64,000 bases of DNA from contig NC_021658.1 in the NCBI RefSeq assembly GCF_000418325.1, positions 8,942,001 to 9,006,000 of the forward strand, in the 5' to 3' direction. Below the pieces are notes generated by a model, which saw only the letters and a list, made by a program, of their open reading frames with translations, was not told the DNA's origin and did no database searches. Positions 46,779 through 54,984 of the stretch are shown piece after piece. The DNA comes from Sorangium cellulosum So0157-2. Its GTDB lineage: Bacteria > Myxococcota_A > Polyangia > Polyangiales > Polyangiaceae. Numbering within the stretch: position 1 is the stretch's first letter; each line of letters starts with the position of its first letter. The translations under genes and the position numbers were made by a program.

Positions 46779-48332
46779 ATGCGATTCAACGACCTGCTAC
46801 ACGTTTCTGCAACCGACCGCCGTAGATCTCGACAGTGCCTGGCCGCGCTCGCGGCGCTGACCGCGTTGTCGCTGAGCGCGTGCGGCAGTGACGATGGGAA
46901 CTCGTTGACCGGCGAGCCCGAGGGCGGCGCGGGGGGGCCCGGTGCGACGGTCGGAGCAGGCGGCGCCAGCTCGAGCTCGCACGCGAGCGTGGGCTCGGGC
47001 GCGGGCGCGGGCGACCACGCGAGCGTGGGCTCGGGCGGCACGGGCGCAGGCGGCACGGACGACCATCCGTACGACCACTGCAAGAGCGGCTACATGCCCG
47101 ACCCGAGCGACTCGAGCCCCACCATGAAGGATGGGCCCGCTGACTTCTTCCCGCCCGGCAACAACGATCCGGACATCGTCGACACCACGGTGCAGCCCGA
47201 GGTCCTGAAGTGGATGTATGACCACTCCTGGCAGGCGGCCCACGTCGAGTGGCATGCGATCCGCGCCTGTAACCTCCCGGGCGGCGGCGGGCTGAGCAAG
47301 GTGAACATCTGCTCGTTCACCAACCTGGTCCCGAAGGATCAGAACTGCCAGACCGCCGGCGACGGCTATCAGTTCCTGGTGTTCCACCGCCACATGATCC
47401 AGGCGCTGAAGCAGCTCTGGCCCAACCACAGCGAGCAGTTCGAGGGCTTCTCCAAGTTCCCGACCAAGGCGGAGGACGTGCCGCCCCAGTGGCGCAACCA
47501 ATGGAAGGACTGGGATTCGGCCGCCCTCGAGGCCGGGAGGATCGGCGACGAGATCGAGAAGCCCGAGAACCTCGCGAGGTTCCCGGACGAAGGCACGCTC
47601 GGCTTCTGGCTCCAGTGCAACGTGGGCCAGAGGTTGGCGGGGGCGACCAACATGCCGTGGGTGGGCCTCCACTTCGTGCTGCACGCCAAGTGGGCGCGGC
47701 CGGGCAACACGACGCACGGCGTGAACAACACCAACGCGAACATCGACAACTACATGTTCTGGAAGCTCCACGGCTGGATCGACAACGTGTGGGAGAAGTA
47801 TCGCCGCGCCAAGGGCCTCACCCCGGAAGACCCGAAGCTCAAGGCGGATCTCGAGGCGCAGTGCCGCGAGATGGACACCGAGATCAAGATCATCCAGCAG
47901 AACCTGGATCCCGAGGACGTCGTGAATCCCAACGAGCCTTTGCCGGTGGAGTCGGGGTTCTTCCACGAGAAGGTGCGGCCCATCTTCGAGAGTCGGACCA
48001 ACCTGTGCAGCGGCTGCCACGCCGAGACGGGTCCCAACGCGAAGCTGACGCTCGGCGGCCACATCAGCTCCAAGAAGATCGTCGACGGCCTTGTCAATCA
48101 GCCCTCCATCGGCGGCGGCCAGTACAGGCTCGTCGTCCCGGGCGATCCCGACCGCAGCTGGCTCTACCTCAAGGCCTCTGGCAAGGCGGAAGACGCGGGG
48201 TGCGTGCAGACCGACATGGCACAGTGCATCACGGGCGTGATGCCGCCCAGCACGACCGGGCCGACCGTCAGCCCGCAGCAGCTCGAGATCTTGCGTCAAT
48301 GGATCCTGGACGGCGCCCAGGGCCCGACCTGA
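46779..48332 (+). CDS. Tyrosinase-like copper protein fused to a c-type cytochrome motif (lipoprotein)
   Basis: A 517-residue predicted lipoprotein (SLSACGSD lipobox, then a Gly/Ala/Ser/His linker to about 95). Residues about 130-360 show tyrosinase/hemocyanin-like copper sites: HVEWHAIR and FLVFHRHMI (CuA side), then LHFVLHAKW and YMFWKLHGWIDNVW (CuB side, matching the F-W-x-H-H-x-x-x-D-x-x-W pattern). From about 400 a haem-c site LCSGCHAE appears with a later GVMPP as possible axial Met, as in small cytochrome c-like domains. The combination suggests an envelope oxidase able to pass electrons to its own haem. Substrate unknown. Confidence 0.72.
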   Translation: MRFNDLLHVSATDRRRSRQCLAALAALTALSLSACGSDDGNSLTGEPEGGAGGPGATVGAGGASSSSHASVGSGAGAGDHASVGSGGTGAGGTDDHPYDHCKSGYMPDPSDSSPTMKDGPADFFPPGNNDPDIVDTTVQPEVLKWMYDHSWQAAHVEWHAIRACNLPGGGGLSKVNICSFTNLVPKDQNCQTAGDGYQFLVFHRHMIQALKQLWPNHSEQFEGFSKFPTKAEDVPPQWRNQWKDWDSAALEAGRIGDEIEKPENLARFPDEGTLGFWLQCNVGQRLAGATNMPWVGLHFVLHAKWARPGNTTHGVNNTNANIDNYMFWKLHGWIDNVWEKYRRAKGLTPEDPKLKADLEAQCREMDTEIKIIQQNLDPEDVVNPNEPLPVESGFFHEKVRPIFESRTNLCSGCHAETGPNAKLTLGGHISSKKIVDGLVNQPSIGGGQYRLVVPGDPDRSWLYLKASGKAEDAGCVQTDMAQCITGVMPPSTTGPTVSPQQLEILRQWILDGAQGPT

Positions 48333-48395
48333 TCCGGAGCGAAGACGAAAGGGAAACGACGCCGATCGGCGCTGGCGACGCGCGCCGGACGGGCC

Positions 48396-48429
48396 GCGGG
48401 GGCGCTCCAGGAACGGAGCGCGCCCCCGC
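48396..48429. terminator. Hairpin between convergent genes
   Basis: GCGGGGGCGCTCC (48396-48408) pairs with GGAGCGCGCCCCCGC (48415-48429) through a 13-bp stem with a two-base bulge and a 6-base loop. It lies between the stops of two convergent genes and could serve both. Confidence 0.55.
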
Positions 48430-48463
48430 GCCCGCGGCGCGCAGGCCGAAGCCACGCCGGGCG

Positions 48464-50743
48464 TCATCGCGCGGCGTCCGGCGAGCGCGTCGGGCTCGCC
48501 GCGGACCGCTGCAGCGCCTCGGCCAGGAGCGATCGGTACAGCGGCGAGCTCTCGCGGAGCGACTCGTGCGTGCCCACCGCCGCGACCCTGCCCCCGTCGA
48601 GCAGCACGTTGAACGTCGACCGGAGGAGGTGCGGCGCGTGAGTCACCACGATCGCGGTGCGCCCGCCGGCGACCTCGCACGCGGTACGCAGGAGCGCCTC
48701 GGCGGTCGCGCCCGGCAGGCCCGCCTCGGGCTCGTCCAGGACGAAGACGCGCGGCTCGCGCAGCAGCACCCGGGCGAGCAGCAGCCGCCGCGCCTCGCCG
48801 CCCGACAGGCTCGGCGGTGAGGCGCGCACCTCGGTCGCGAGCCCGCGCGCCGCGGCCGGAGCGGCGCCCGCGGGCCCCGCCGCGCCCGCGGCGGCGGCCG
48901 TCGTCGGCGGCGCGCCGGGCGCGACCGGCGGGCCCGCGAGCTCGTCGAGCTCCACCTGGCGGAGCGCCTCCCGCATGCGGTCGTCGGACGGCGGCGGCTC
49001 GAGGCCGAGCGCGAGGTTGTCCCGGATGCTCCGCTCGAACAGCCGCGCCGACTGGCCCACCACGCCGAAGAGCCGCGGGAGCTCGCCGGGCGGGATCTGC
49101 CGGAGGTCCACGCCGCCCACGGAGATCGCGCCGGACGACGGCTCGTCGAGCCGCAGCAGGAGGCGCAGGAGCATCGACTTGCCGCTGCCGGATCGGCCGC
49201 AGATGCCGACCACCGCGCCGGCGGGGATCGAGAGCGACACGTCGTCGAGGACCGGGCGGGTCGCGCCGCTCGGCGTGAACGTGACGCGCTCGAGCTCGAT
49301 CGCCAGCGGGCGCCTCGCCTCGCCGCCGAGGGCGGCCCCGCCGCCGAGAGCGGCCCCGAGGCCGCCGCCCGGCCCCTGGGCCACCGCGGCGAAAGCGGGC
49401 CCGGCGGCGGCGGCGGCGGGGCCGTCCTCCGCGGGCGGCGGGTACGCCGGCAGGCGCAGCAGGGCGAGGGTCGCCTGCAGCAGCGGGGCGCGCTCGAGGA
49501 AGCCGGCGCGGAGCGCGTCGAGCGCCTCGAGGCGCGCCATCAGGAGCGGCACCACGAGCAGGAGCTCGCCGACCTCGCCCGCGCCGGCGTCCCCGCGGGA
49601 GGCGGCGAGCGCGGCGACGATGACCAGGGGCGAGAGCGCCGCGAACACCCCCTTGATCTGGCCGGAGACCGCGAGCGCCTGGCCGAAGCGGCGGCGGGCG
49701 TCCGCGACCCGGTAGGCCGCCCCGGCGAGCTCGCCCTCAACCTGGGTGCGGGCGCCGAGCAGGCGCAGGTCCTCGGCGCCCGCGAGCGCCTCGCCGAGGG
49801 CGCTGAAGACGGCGGTGTCGGCGTGCTGCATCTCCCGCATCGCGCGCGCCACGCGGCCCGAGGCCCGGTCCGCGGCGAGGCGCGAGATCGCGAAGAGCGC
49901 GGCGCCGCCCGCGAGGACGAGCGCCATTCCGCTGGAGACGAGCGACGCGGCGAGCACCGCGAGGGTCGCGAGGGCCTGGGGCAGGCCGGCGGCGAAGGCG
50001 ACGCCGAAGTCCGCGACGAGGCCGGCGTCGCGCGCGATCGCGAGGCGCACGACCTCGGCGCCCCGCGCGGGCGGCGCGGGCCGCGGGCCGGGGCCGGCGG
50101 GCGGCAGGGGCGGCGCGGGCCGCGGGCCGGGGCCAGATGGCGGCGGGGGCGGCGCGGGGCCCGCGGGGCCCGCGGCGTGCGCGTCGAGGAGCGCGCGCCC
50201 CGCGGCGTCGACGTCCCGGGGCGAGGCGGACAGCGCCGCGCGGAAGAGCGCGACGCGCAGGGCGGCGGTGAGATCGCCGGCGAGCTCGGAGCTCTTCCGG
50301 CCCGACAGCACCGCCGCGGAGGCGGAGGCGAGCGTGGCGCCCAGCGCGGCGAGCACCACGGCCGCCGGCGGCGCGCCGTCGAGCAGGCGGGCGAGCGCGC
50401 CGCCGAGGCCGCTCGAAGGCGCCGCGCCGCCGGTCGACGCCGCGCGGCCGGCCACGGCGCCGAGGGCCGCGCCGGCCATCGCCGGGAGGAGGCCGGACAG
50501 GGCGCCCGAGAGCGAGGAGAGCGCCACGACCAGGGCCAGGCGCACCCCGGGCGCGACCAGGGCCAGGCGCACCCCGGGCGCGCGGCGCAGGGCTCCGGCG
50601 AGGGCGCCGCGGCGCTGTGGCGGCCCCTGCGCCCCCGCAGGCCCCCGCGCCTGCGCCCCGGCCAGCCCCTCCGACATGAGCGCCCCGCGCCCCTCGCGCA
50701 GCGAGCGAAGACCGATCCGCAGGATCGCGAGGAGCGCGCGCAT
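48464..50743 (-). CDS. ABC transporter, fused permease and ATPase
   Basis: A 759-residue half-exporter. Hydrophobic helices fill residues about 55-400, interrupted by a Pro/Gly-rich insertion near 195-235 holding two copies of GPGPRPAPP. The ATPase from about 485 has Walker A GRSGSGKSML, Q-loop VVGQSARLF, signature LSGGEARRL, Walker B VFVLDEPEAG (Pro-Glu-Ala in place of Thr-Ser) and H-loop VVTHAP. The N-terminus has a second small duplication, APGVRLALV repeated. An Ala/Gly/Pro linker splits the ATPase before the signature, longer than usual. Substrate not predictable. Confidence 0.82.
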   Translation of the reverse strand: MRALLAILRIGLRSLREGRGALMSEGLAGAQARGPAGAQGPPQRRGALAGALRRAPGVRLALVAPGVRLALVVALSSLSGALSGLLPAMAGAALGAVAGRAASTGGAAPSSGLGGALARLLDGAPPAAVVLAALGATLASASAAVLSGRKSSELAGDLTAALRVALFRAALSASPRDVDAAGRALLDAHAAGPAGPAPPPPPSGPGPRPAPPLPPAGPGPRPAPPARGAEVVRLAIARDAGLVADFGVAFAAGLPQALATLAVLAASLVSSGMALVLAGGAALFAISRLAADRASGRVARAMREMQHADTAVFSALGEALAGAEDLRLLGARTQVEGELAGAAYRVADARRRFGQALAVSGQIKGVFAALSPLVIVAALAASRGDAGAGEVGELLLVVPLLMARLEALDALRAGFLERAPLLQATLALLRLPAYPPPAEDGPAAAAAGPAFAAVAQGPGGGLGAALGGGAALGGEARRPLAIELERVTFTPSGATRPVLDDVSLSIPAGAVVGICGRSGSGKSMLLRLLLRLDEPSSGAISVGGVDLRQIPPGELPRLFGVVGQSARLFERSIRDNLALGLEPPPSDDRMREALRQVELDELAGPPVAPGAPPTTAAAAGAAGPAGAAPAAARGLATEVRASPPSLSGGEARRLLLARVLLREPRVFVLDEPEAGLPGATAEALLRTACEVAGGRTAIVVTHAPHLLRSTFNVLLDGGRVAAVGTHESLRESSPLYRSLLAEALQRSAASPTRSPDAAR

Positions 50744-50812
50744 CGACGTGCGAGGTCACGCTACACCGCCGACGCCGTTGCGCGCGACGCCCATCCGATC
50801 GACCCTCTCGGC

Positions 50813-51487
50813 GTGCGCACCGCGCTCGTGGTCCTGCTCCCGCTGCTCGCGTCCTGCGGCCGCCCCGAGCCCGCGCCGCCGGCGGAGGCCGACGCCGGGG
50901 CGCACACCCCCTGGACGCGCAGCGCCGCGGCGTCCCTGAGCGAGCGCGGCGCCCAACCCCGGTCGGGCGGGCCGCCGGCGGCGAGCTCCGCCGAGCCGGG
51001 CGCGCTCGAGGAAATCCTCGCCGCCGCGCGCCAGGCCGCGCCCAGGCCGGGCGACGGCGCGAGCCTCGCGAAGATCGGCACGACGACCGGCCTGCCGGCG
51101 CCCTCCGCGCCCCCGCCGGCCCCGGCGCCCTCCCCTGCCCCCGCCCCGCGGTCGCGCGTCGAGATCGGCGCGCCCATGGTGCAGGCCGACATGTCGAGCC
51201 CTGCGATCGAGAAGGCGGCGCGGGCGCAGCTCTACTGGGATCTCGTGCAGCGCTGCCGCGGCCCGGACGGCAAGATCCTGCCGCCCGACGCCGTCCGGGT
51301 GGAGTTCAACGTCGACGCCGAGGGCTACATCGTGGTGCCGACGATCATTGGGAGCGCCTCCGACCCCCGCTACGACGAGGCGGCCACGTGCATGCGTCGG
51401 GAGCTGTCCGGCGCCGCGTTCCGCGCGCCGGCGGGCGCGCGCGGGCTGCCGACCCGGGTCGACGCGACCGTGCCGTCGGTCGACTGA
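50813..51487 (+). CDS. Proline-rich lipoprotein with AgmX/TonB-like C-terminal domain
   Basis: A 224-residue predicted lipoprotein starting at GTG 50813 (VRTALVVLLPLLASCGR, a complete lipobox). A Pro/Ala-rich disordered region spans about 20-130, and the last 90 residues (AQLYWDLVQRCRGPDGK, VRVEFNVDAEGYIVVPTI, EAATCMRRELSGAAFRAP) resemble the small beta-alpha domain at the end of AgmX/TonB-like proteins in myxobacteria. The start lacks a clear ribosome site. It diverges from the ABC exporter by 69 bp. Confidence 0.6.
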   Translation: MRTALVVLLPLLASCGRPEPAPPAEADAGAHTPWTRSAAASLSERGAQPRSGGPPAASSAEPGALEEILAAARQAAPRPGDGASLAKIGTTTGLPAPSAPPPAPAPSPAPAPRSRVEIGAPMVQADMSSPAIEKAARAQLYWDLVQRCRGPDGKILPPDAVRVEFNVDAEGYIVVPTIIGSASDPRYDEAATCMRRELSGAAFRAPAGARGLPTRVDATVPSVD

Positions 51488-51697
51488 CCCGTCGGCGCCA
51501 TGCGCGCAGTCCCTCGTCAGGGATGCGCGCAGTCCCTCGTCAGGGAAACGAAGCGTCTCGACGGCGATGCCGTCCTCCGCTGTCACGATGGTGCCATCGT
51601 GGTTCCAGCGGATGCTGCCCTTGCCCGGCGGCCCCAGCGCGTAGTTGACGCCGTCGAGCGTGAGCTGGTCTTCGTCCAGGTAGGCGATGCCGGTGAG
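51488..51697 (-). pseudogene. Gene fragment, minus strand
   Basis: The minus strand reads a coherent stretch, LTGIAYLDEDQLTLDG, then VNYALGPPGKGSIRWNHDG and TIVTAEDGIAVETLRF, with natural residue use, ending in a duplicated segment (below). No start codon or ribosome site is found upstream, where it runs into the sigma remnant of opposite strand. It looks like a piece of a larger gene of unknown type. Confidence 0.35.
51500..51545. repeat. Perfect 23-bp tandem duplication
   Basis: ATGCGCGCAGTCCCTCGTCA plus GGG occurs twice head-to-tail (51500-51522 and 51523-51545) at the end of the gene fragment. CCCTCGTCAGGG and CCCTGACGAGGG are near-palindromic. Confidence 0.85.
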
Positions 51698-51699
51698 TC

Positions 51700-52050
51700 G
51701 TGCTCGTGGTCACGCGGCACCGTACGACGCACTGCTGGGAACACCAGCATCGTTGCGAGAAATGCCGTGCGTCGGACACGCGTCCAGCGATGGATGGACA
51801 CATACCGCCACCATTCGAGCAGGTGGGCGCCCGGCTGACGCTCCGTGGTGTGAAGCGGCTCAAGCTGGATCTGCGTGCAGTGCTCGCCGAAGCTGTCTTG
51901 GGCTACACCGCCACGGAGCTCGCGTTGAACTTCGCAAGAACCCACACAGGACGCATGGACGAATCCACCGCGGCAGAAGGCGGTTTCGAGAAGCGCTCCG
52001 CCGCGGGCGCGTGATGAGGTGCCCCGGCGGCGAGAGGCAAGGCCGCGCGG
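51700..52050 (+). pseudogene. Sigma-70-type factor, C-terminal remnant with frameshift
   Basis: The plus frame from 51700 reads RHRTTHCWEHQHRCEK, FEQVGARLTLRGVKRL and LRAVLAEAVLGYTATELAL, which aligns with the sigma factor at 60801 (FGQVEARMALRCLERLKPELRAVLAGTAFGYTAEA). After TELAL the expected helix-turn-helix continues one base back: that frame gives GRIHRGRRRFREALRRGRV. Region 2 is absent and upstream DNA belongs to another fragment. So this is a truncated, frameshifted paralogue of the 61-kb gene. Confidence 0.55.
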
Positions 52051-52305
52051 GCTGAGTTCCGTGAAGCGCGGGGTCGGGATGCTCCTTGGCTTCGCCGAGG
52101 AGCACGGCTCTACGCCGAAGGATCCCGAGCCGACCGAGCTAGCAGCGCCCCTTGCTGCCCGGGTAGCCGCCCGCCCGGGCGTCGCCCGCCCGGGCCGCGG
52201 CACAGGACGCTTACGCGGACGCTCTCTCGTCCGTTTGTGTCGGGCTAGGCTAGAACCGACCGCGCGACCTTACGGTCTGCCCGCACATTCTGGTACGCTC
52301 GCAGC

Positions 52306-52503
52306 ATGCGTCCCGCACGCCGCCCCCGCTCCGCCGCCGCGATCCTTCGCTCCGTTCCGCCAGAAGACCGCCTCATCATGCGCCGGCTCGGCTATGACCT
52401 TGACGACCCGGAGTTCGCCGCCCTGTTCGTCGAGGGCGTGCGAGCCGCCGACGAGGCGATCGCGGAGCAGGAGCGGTGGGAACGAGAGCTAAGTCTACGT
52501 TGA
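52306..52503 (+). CDS. Small hypothetical protein
   Basis: A 65-residue protein: Arg-rich start, then EDRLIMRRLGYDLDDPEF, AALFVEGVRAADEAIAEQERWE. The acidic, helical second half has natural codon use and resembles small antitoxin-like proteins, but there is no toxin beside it and no family match. The ATG at 52306 lacks a strong ribosome site. Flanking 52051-52305 shows nothing else. Confidence 0.4.
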   Translation: MRPARRPRSAAAILRSVPPEDRLIMRRLGYDLDDPEFAALFVEGVRAADEAIAEQERWERELSLR

Positions 52504-52605
52504 GCGCCGCCCGTGTCGTTCTGCGGCCGGGACCTTGATACGCGGCGTCGTCGAGACCTGCCCGAGCTGCGAGCGCATCGACGACCGGCTCGGCGCGCCC
52601 TGGAC

Positions 52606-52633
52606 CCGGGTACGATTCTCGGCGCCTCCGCCA
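52606..52633 (+). other. Possible tRNA-Ser 3' end fragment (candidate attachment site)
   Basis: The sequence folds as a T-arm, CCGGG-TACGATT-CTCGG (one G-U pair; the loop differs from TTCGANY at one base), followed by CGCCTCC, discriminator G and CCA. CGCCTCC would pair with GGAGGCG, a common start of tRNA-Ser, but no GGAGGCG, D-arm or anticodon arm is found upstream. Such 3' ends are left where integrases insert elements into tRNA genes. Confidence 0.35.
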
Positions 52634-52634
52634 C

Positions 52635-52660
52635 GAAGACACGGCGAGAGCCGTGTCTTC
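52635..52660 (+). terminator. Perfect 11-bp hairpin with U-tract
   Basis: GAAGACACGGC (52635-52645), loop GAGA, GCCGTGTCTTC (52650-52660), then CGCTTTTGTG. This is the best intrinsic terminator in the window, 1 bp after the tRNA-like CCA, as expected downstream of a tRNA gene. Confidence 0.75.
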
Positions 52661-53294
52661 CGCTTTTGTGTGCCCTGCGTGTGACCTGACAAAGTTCAGC
52701 AGTGGTGGATTTGGGGCAGAACTGGTGTGGTCCGGACCACCAGGAGCGGGCGCAGCGGGGGACGCGAGGGGACGGGGCTCCACCGAGCTCCACGGCGGGG
52801 CACCATGGCGGCCGGGCGGATCCCGGGTCCGAAGCGCGGCGCGATGTGATCGGCGTAGGCGCGGGTCGGCAGCTCGACGACGCCGAGAGGCCCGCCGGCC
52901 GGAGCAACAGCGGCGACGCCCTCGAGCAGCGGCGAGAACTGCGGACCGTCCGTAGCGCGTCAGAAAAATTTTACTGACGCTCTACACGCGTACCCCACCG
53001 CTGTCTGTAGCAGGGCCTAGTCAGCTGGCGACCTCCTCGGCGGCCTCCCCTTGACACGGGACGGCATCTCCGCTGGCCTCGCAGAGGGGCATGGCGACGC
53101 GGGGGTACCAGGAGCAGCGGCGAGAGTCAGGAGGAGACCTCCGAGTGCCCCACGCGGCACGGCGTGAGCATACGCCATCGGCCGACATCTTCCAGCCAGT
53201 CTGGAATTGCAAACTGGAAGAGGCAAATTCAAATAGCCTGTCGTCGGCACCACGGCATCGTTGAACTTATCTAGCGAGGAGGAGAGGACGCCCG
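52661..53294. other. Intergenic region, no clear gene
   Basis: Open frames on both strands look like noise. From about 53170 the composition becomes AT-richer toward the gene at 53295. A minus-strand frame from about 53175 to 53017 begins MAYAHAVPRGALGGLLLTLAAAP, which looks like a signal peptide, but it has no convincing mature part. Confidence 0.35.
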
Positions 53295-54680
53295 ATGGGA
53301 CGCCGAAAGAGCATTCTCGGAACGTTCGTGCGCGAAATGGAGAAGTCAACCAATCGAGCCGCCGCCGATCGCCGCCGACGAGAGCGGCGTCTCGAAGCGG
53401 TCCAGAGCCGCGCGATTGAGCGAGAAATAGTCCGCCACGAGCGTGAGCAGGAGAGAGCCCGGATACGAGCTGAGCGCGAAGCCGAACGCCGTCGCATTAC
53501 CGACGAGAGGGAACGTGCTCTGCTACAGAAACAGGAAGCGAAGGATGCGCAGATTAGGGCCTGGCGCTTGGAGTATGAGGAGCACAATGAGCGCGAGCAG
53601 GAAATCGATCGTATCGCCAACGAGTCCCCAGAAGTAGAAGATCGCGACCGGCTCTATGCCGAACTCTTAGAGCGTAGAGCATTCGAACCGGCCCTCTTCG
53701 TCGCCCCGACTCCACCAAACAGCAAGGCCAAAGCAAAAAAGCTACACGAGCAGACCAATCAGGAGATCGAATCACAGTTAGCCTCCTTCCGGCCGAAGGT
53801 TGCTAGCGTGCGACGAGCACAAGCCGTTACGTGGGCAATTCTTGCCGCCGGACTGGTGCTGTTTTTCGTGGAAGCCATCAGTGATTCATCGGCTCCATTA
53901 GCCATCATCTTCGTCGGGATTGTCGGCATTGTCGTGACACAGATTGTGGCAACGAGGCAAGCCAATCACCAGCGCGACACGTTTCAGGCGAGGGTGGAGC
54001 AGGAAGTGAATCTCCGGTTACAGGAGGCTCTCGGGGTGCTCACGCGCGAGGACGAGGCGCAAGCTCAGGCAGCCCTCCAGAAGGCACGAACCACCTACGA
54101 GACTGAAACCGAAGCTGCACGCGCAGCGTTCGACCGCGAAGAGGATGAGCGCCTACGCTCATTGCACCAACTCCAGGACGGCAACACTGGCCGTATGCGA
54201 GAGGCTCTCGAAGCCGCGCTGCCGCTCGATTTGCCGGTTCCATGCCAGGTACGTTTCGATGTGCAGTACGCCCACACCATCTCGCTTGAGCTCGATGTGC
54301 CAGAGCCGAGTGTCATACCGACGACGGAGGCGAAGCTCCTCTCCAGTGGCAAGGTAACCTACAAGGAGAAGAGCGAAAAGCGGCTTCGCGAACAGTACTT
54401 GCGACTTGTTGCCGGGCTGGCGATCCGGCACGCTTCCGAAGCACTCCTGAACCTGCCAACGTGCCAGGTAGTGGAGCTTCGAGCATTTCGTACCGCGCTG
54501 GATCCGTCGATCGGGAGACCGACACGACGCATGGTAGTGGAGCTGAGCGTTGATTACCCCACGCTTGCACCAATGACCATGGATGAAATTGACCCCTTGA
54601 TGGCACTAAAGCATTTCAGTCACCGAATCAATGTGGATCGAGACCGCGATCTACAGCCACTCGGCGCAAGTATTCATTAG
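53295..54680 (+). CDS. Coiled-coil, two-helix membrane protein, unknown
   Basis: A 461-residue protein. Residues about 10-150 are a long charged coiled coil (ERERRLEAVQSRAIEREI, EREAERRRITDERERALL). Two adjacent hydrophobic helices lie at about 178-215 (AVTWAILAAGLVLFFVEAI; PLAIIFVGIVGIVVTQIV), a second coiled coil at 220-295, then a globular C-terminal domain (PVPCQVRFDVQYAHTISLELDVP ... RTALDPSIGRPTRRMVVELSV) of no family I recognise. GAGGAGAGGACGCCCG precedes the ATG. Base composition is visibly less GC-rich than neighbours, a sign of transfer. It stands alone; coiled-coil membrane proteins of this kind can be effectors or scaffolds in defence islands, but nothing proves that here. Confidence 0.65.
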   Translation: MGRRKSILGTFVREMEKSTNRAAADRRRRERRLEAVQSRAIEREIVRHEREQERARIRAEREAERRRITDERERALLQKQEAKDAQIRAWRLEYEEHNEREQEIDRIANESPEVEDRDRLYAELLERRAFEPALFVAPTPPNSKAKAKKLHEQTNQEIESQLASFRPKVASVRRAQAVTWAILAAGLVLFFVEAISDSSAPLAIIFVGIVGIVVTQIVATRQANHQRDTFQARVEQEVNLRLQEALGVLTREDEAQAQAALQKARTTYETETEAARAAFDREEDERLRSLHQLQDGNTGRMREALEAALPLDLPVPCQVRFDVQYAHTISLELDVPEPSVIPTTEAKLLSSGKVTYKEKSEKRLREQYLRLVAGLAIRHASEALLNLPTCQVVELRAFRTALDPSIGRPTRRMVVELSVDYPTLAPMTMDEIDPLMALKHFSHRINVDRDRDLQPLGASIH

Positions 54681-54984
54681 GCACCGCTCGAGGTGAGGCA
54701 TGTCTCAGTGTCGCTCGGGGACACGCGCGAGGTGGCCCGCTTGCCCGGGATAGTGAGGGGACGCCGAACCTCATCTCGCAGGTTCCTCGGTCCGCTTCCG
54801 CTCGCGCCGCGCCCGCTTCCGGCAATGCCCCAAGTACCTGGAGGGAGCTCTCGGCTCATCAGCACATCATCACACGGCTGCCAGATCCCCGAGATGCGGT
54901 ACGCTAGCGGGGGGAAAGAGAACGTTCGGTCGCATGCGGCGGCAGCGAGCTCAACGCCGCCGACACGCTCGGACTGTCATTCGT
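54681..54984. other. Intergenic region between convergent genes
   Basis: Just over 300 bp with no coding frame of natural composition and no strong hairpin. Confidence 0.4.

Noticed and set aside
52540..52633. Complete tRNA-Ser gene
   Set aside because: No GGAGGCG 5' acceptor strand, D-arm or anticodon arm could be found; only the 3' end resembles a tRNA.
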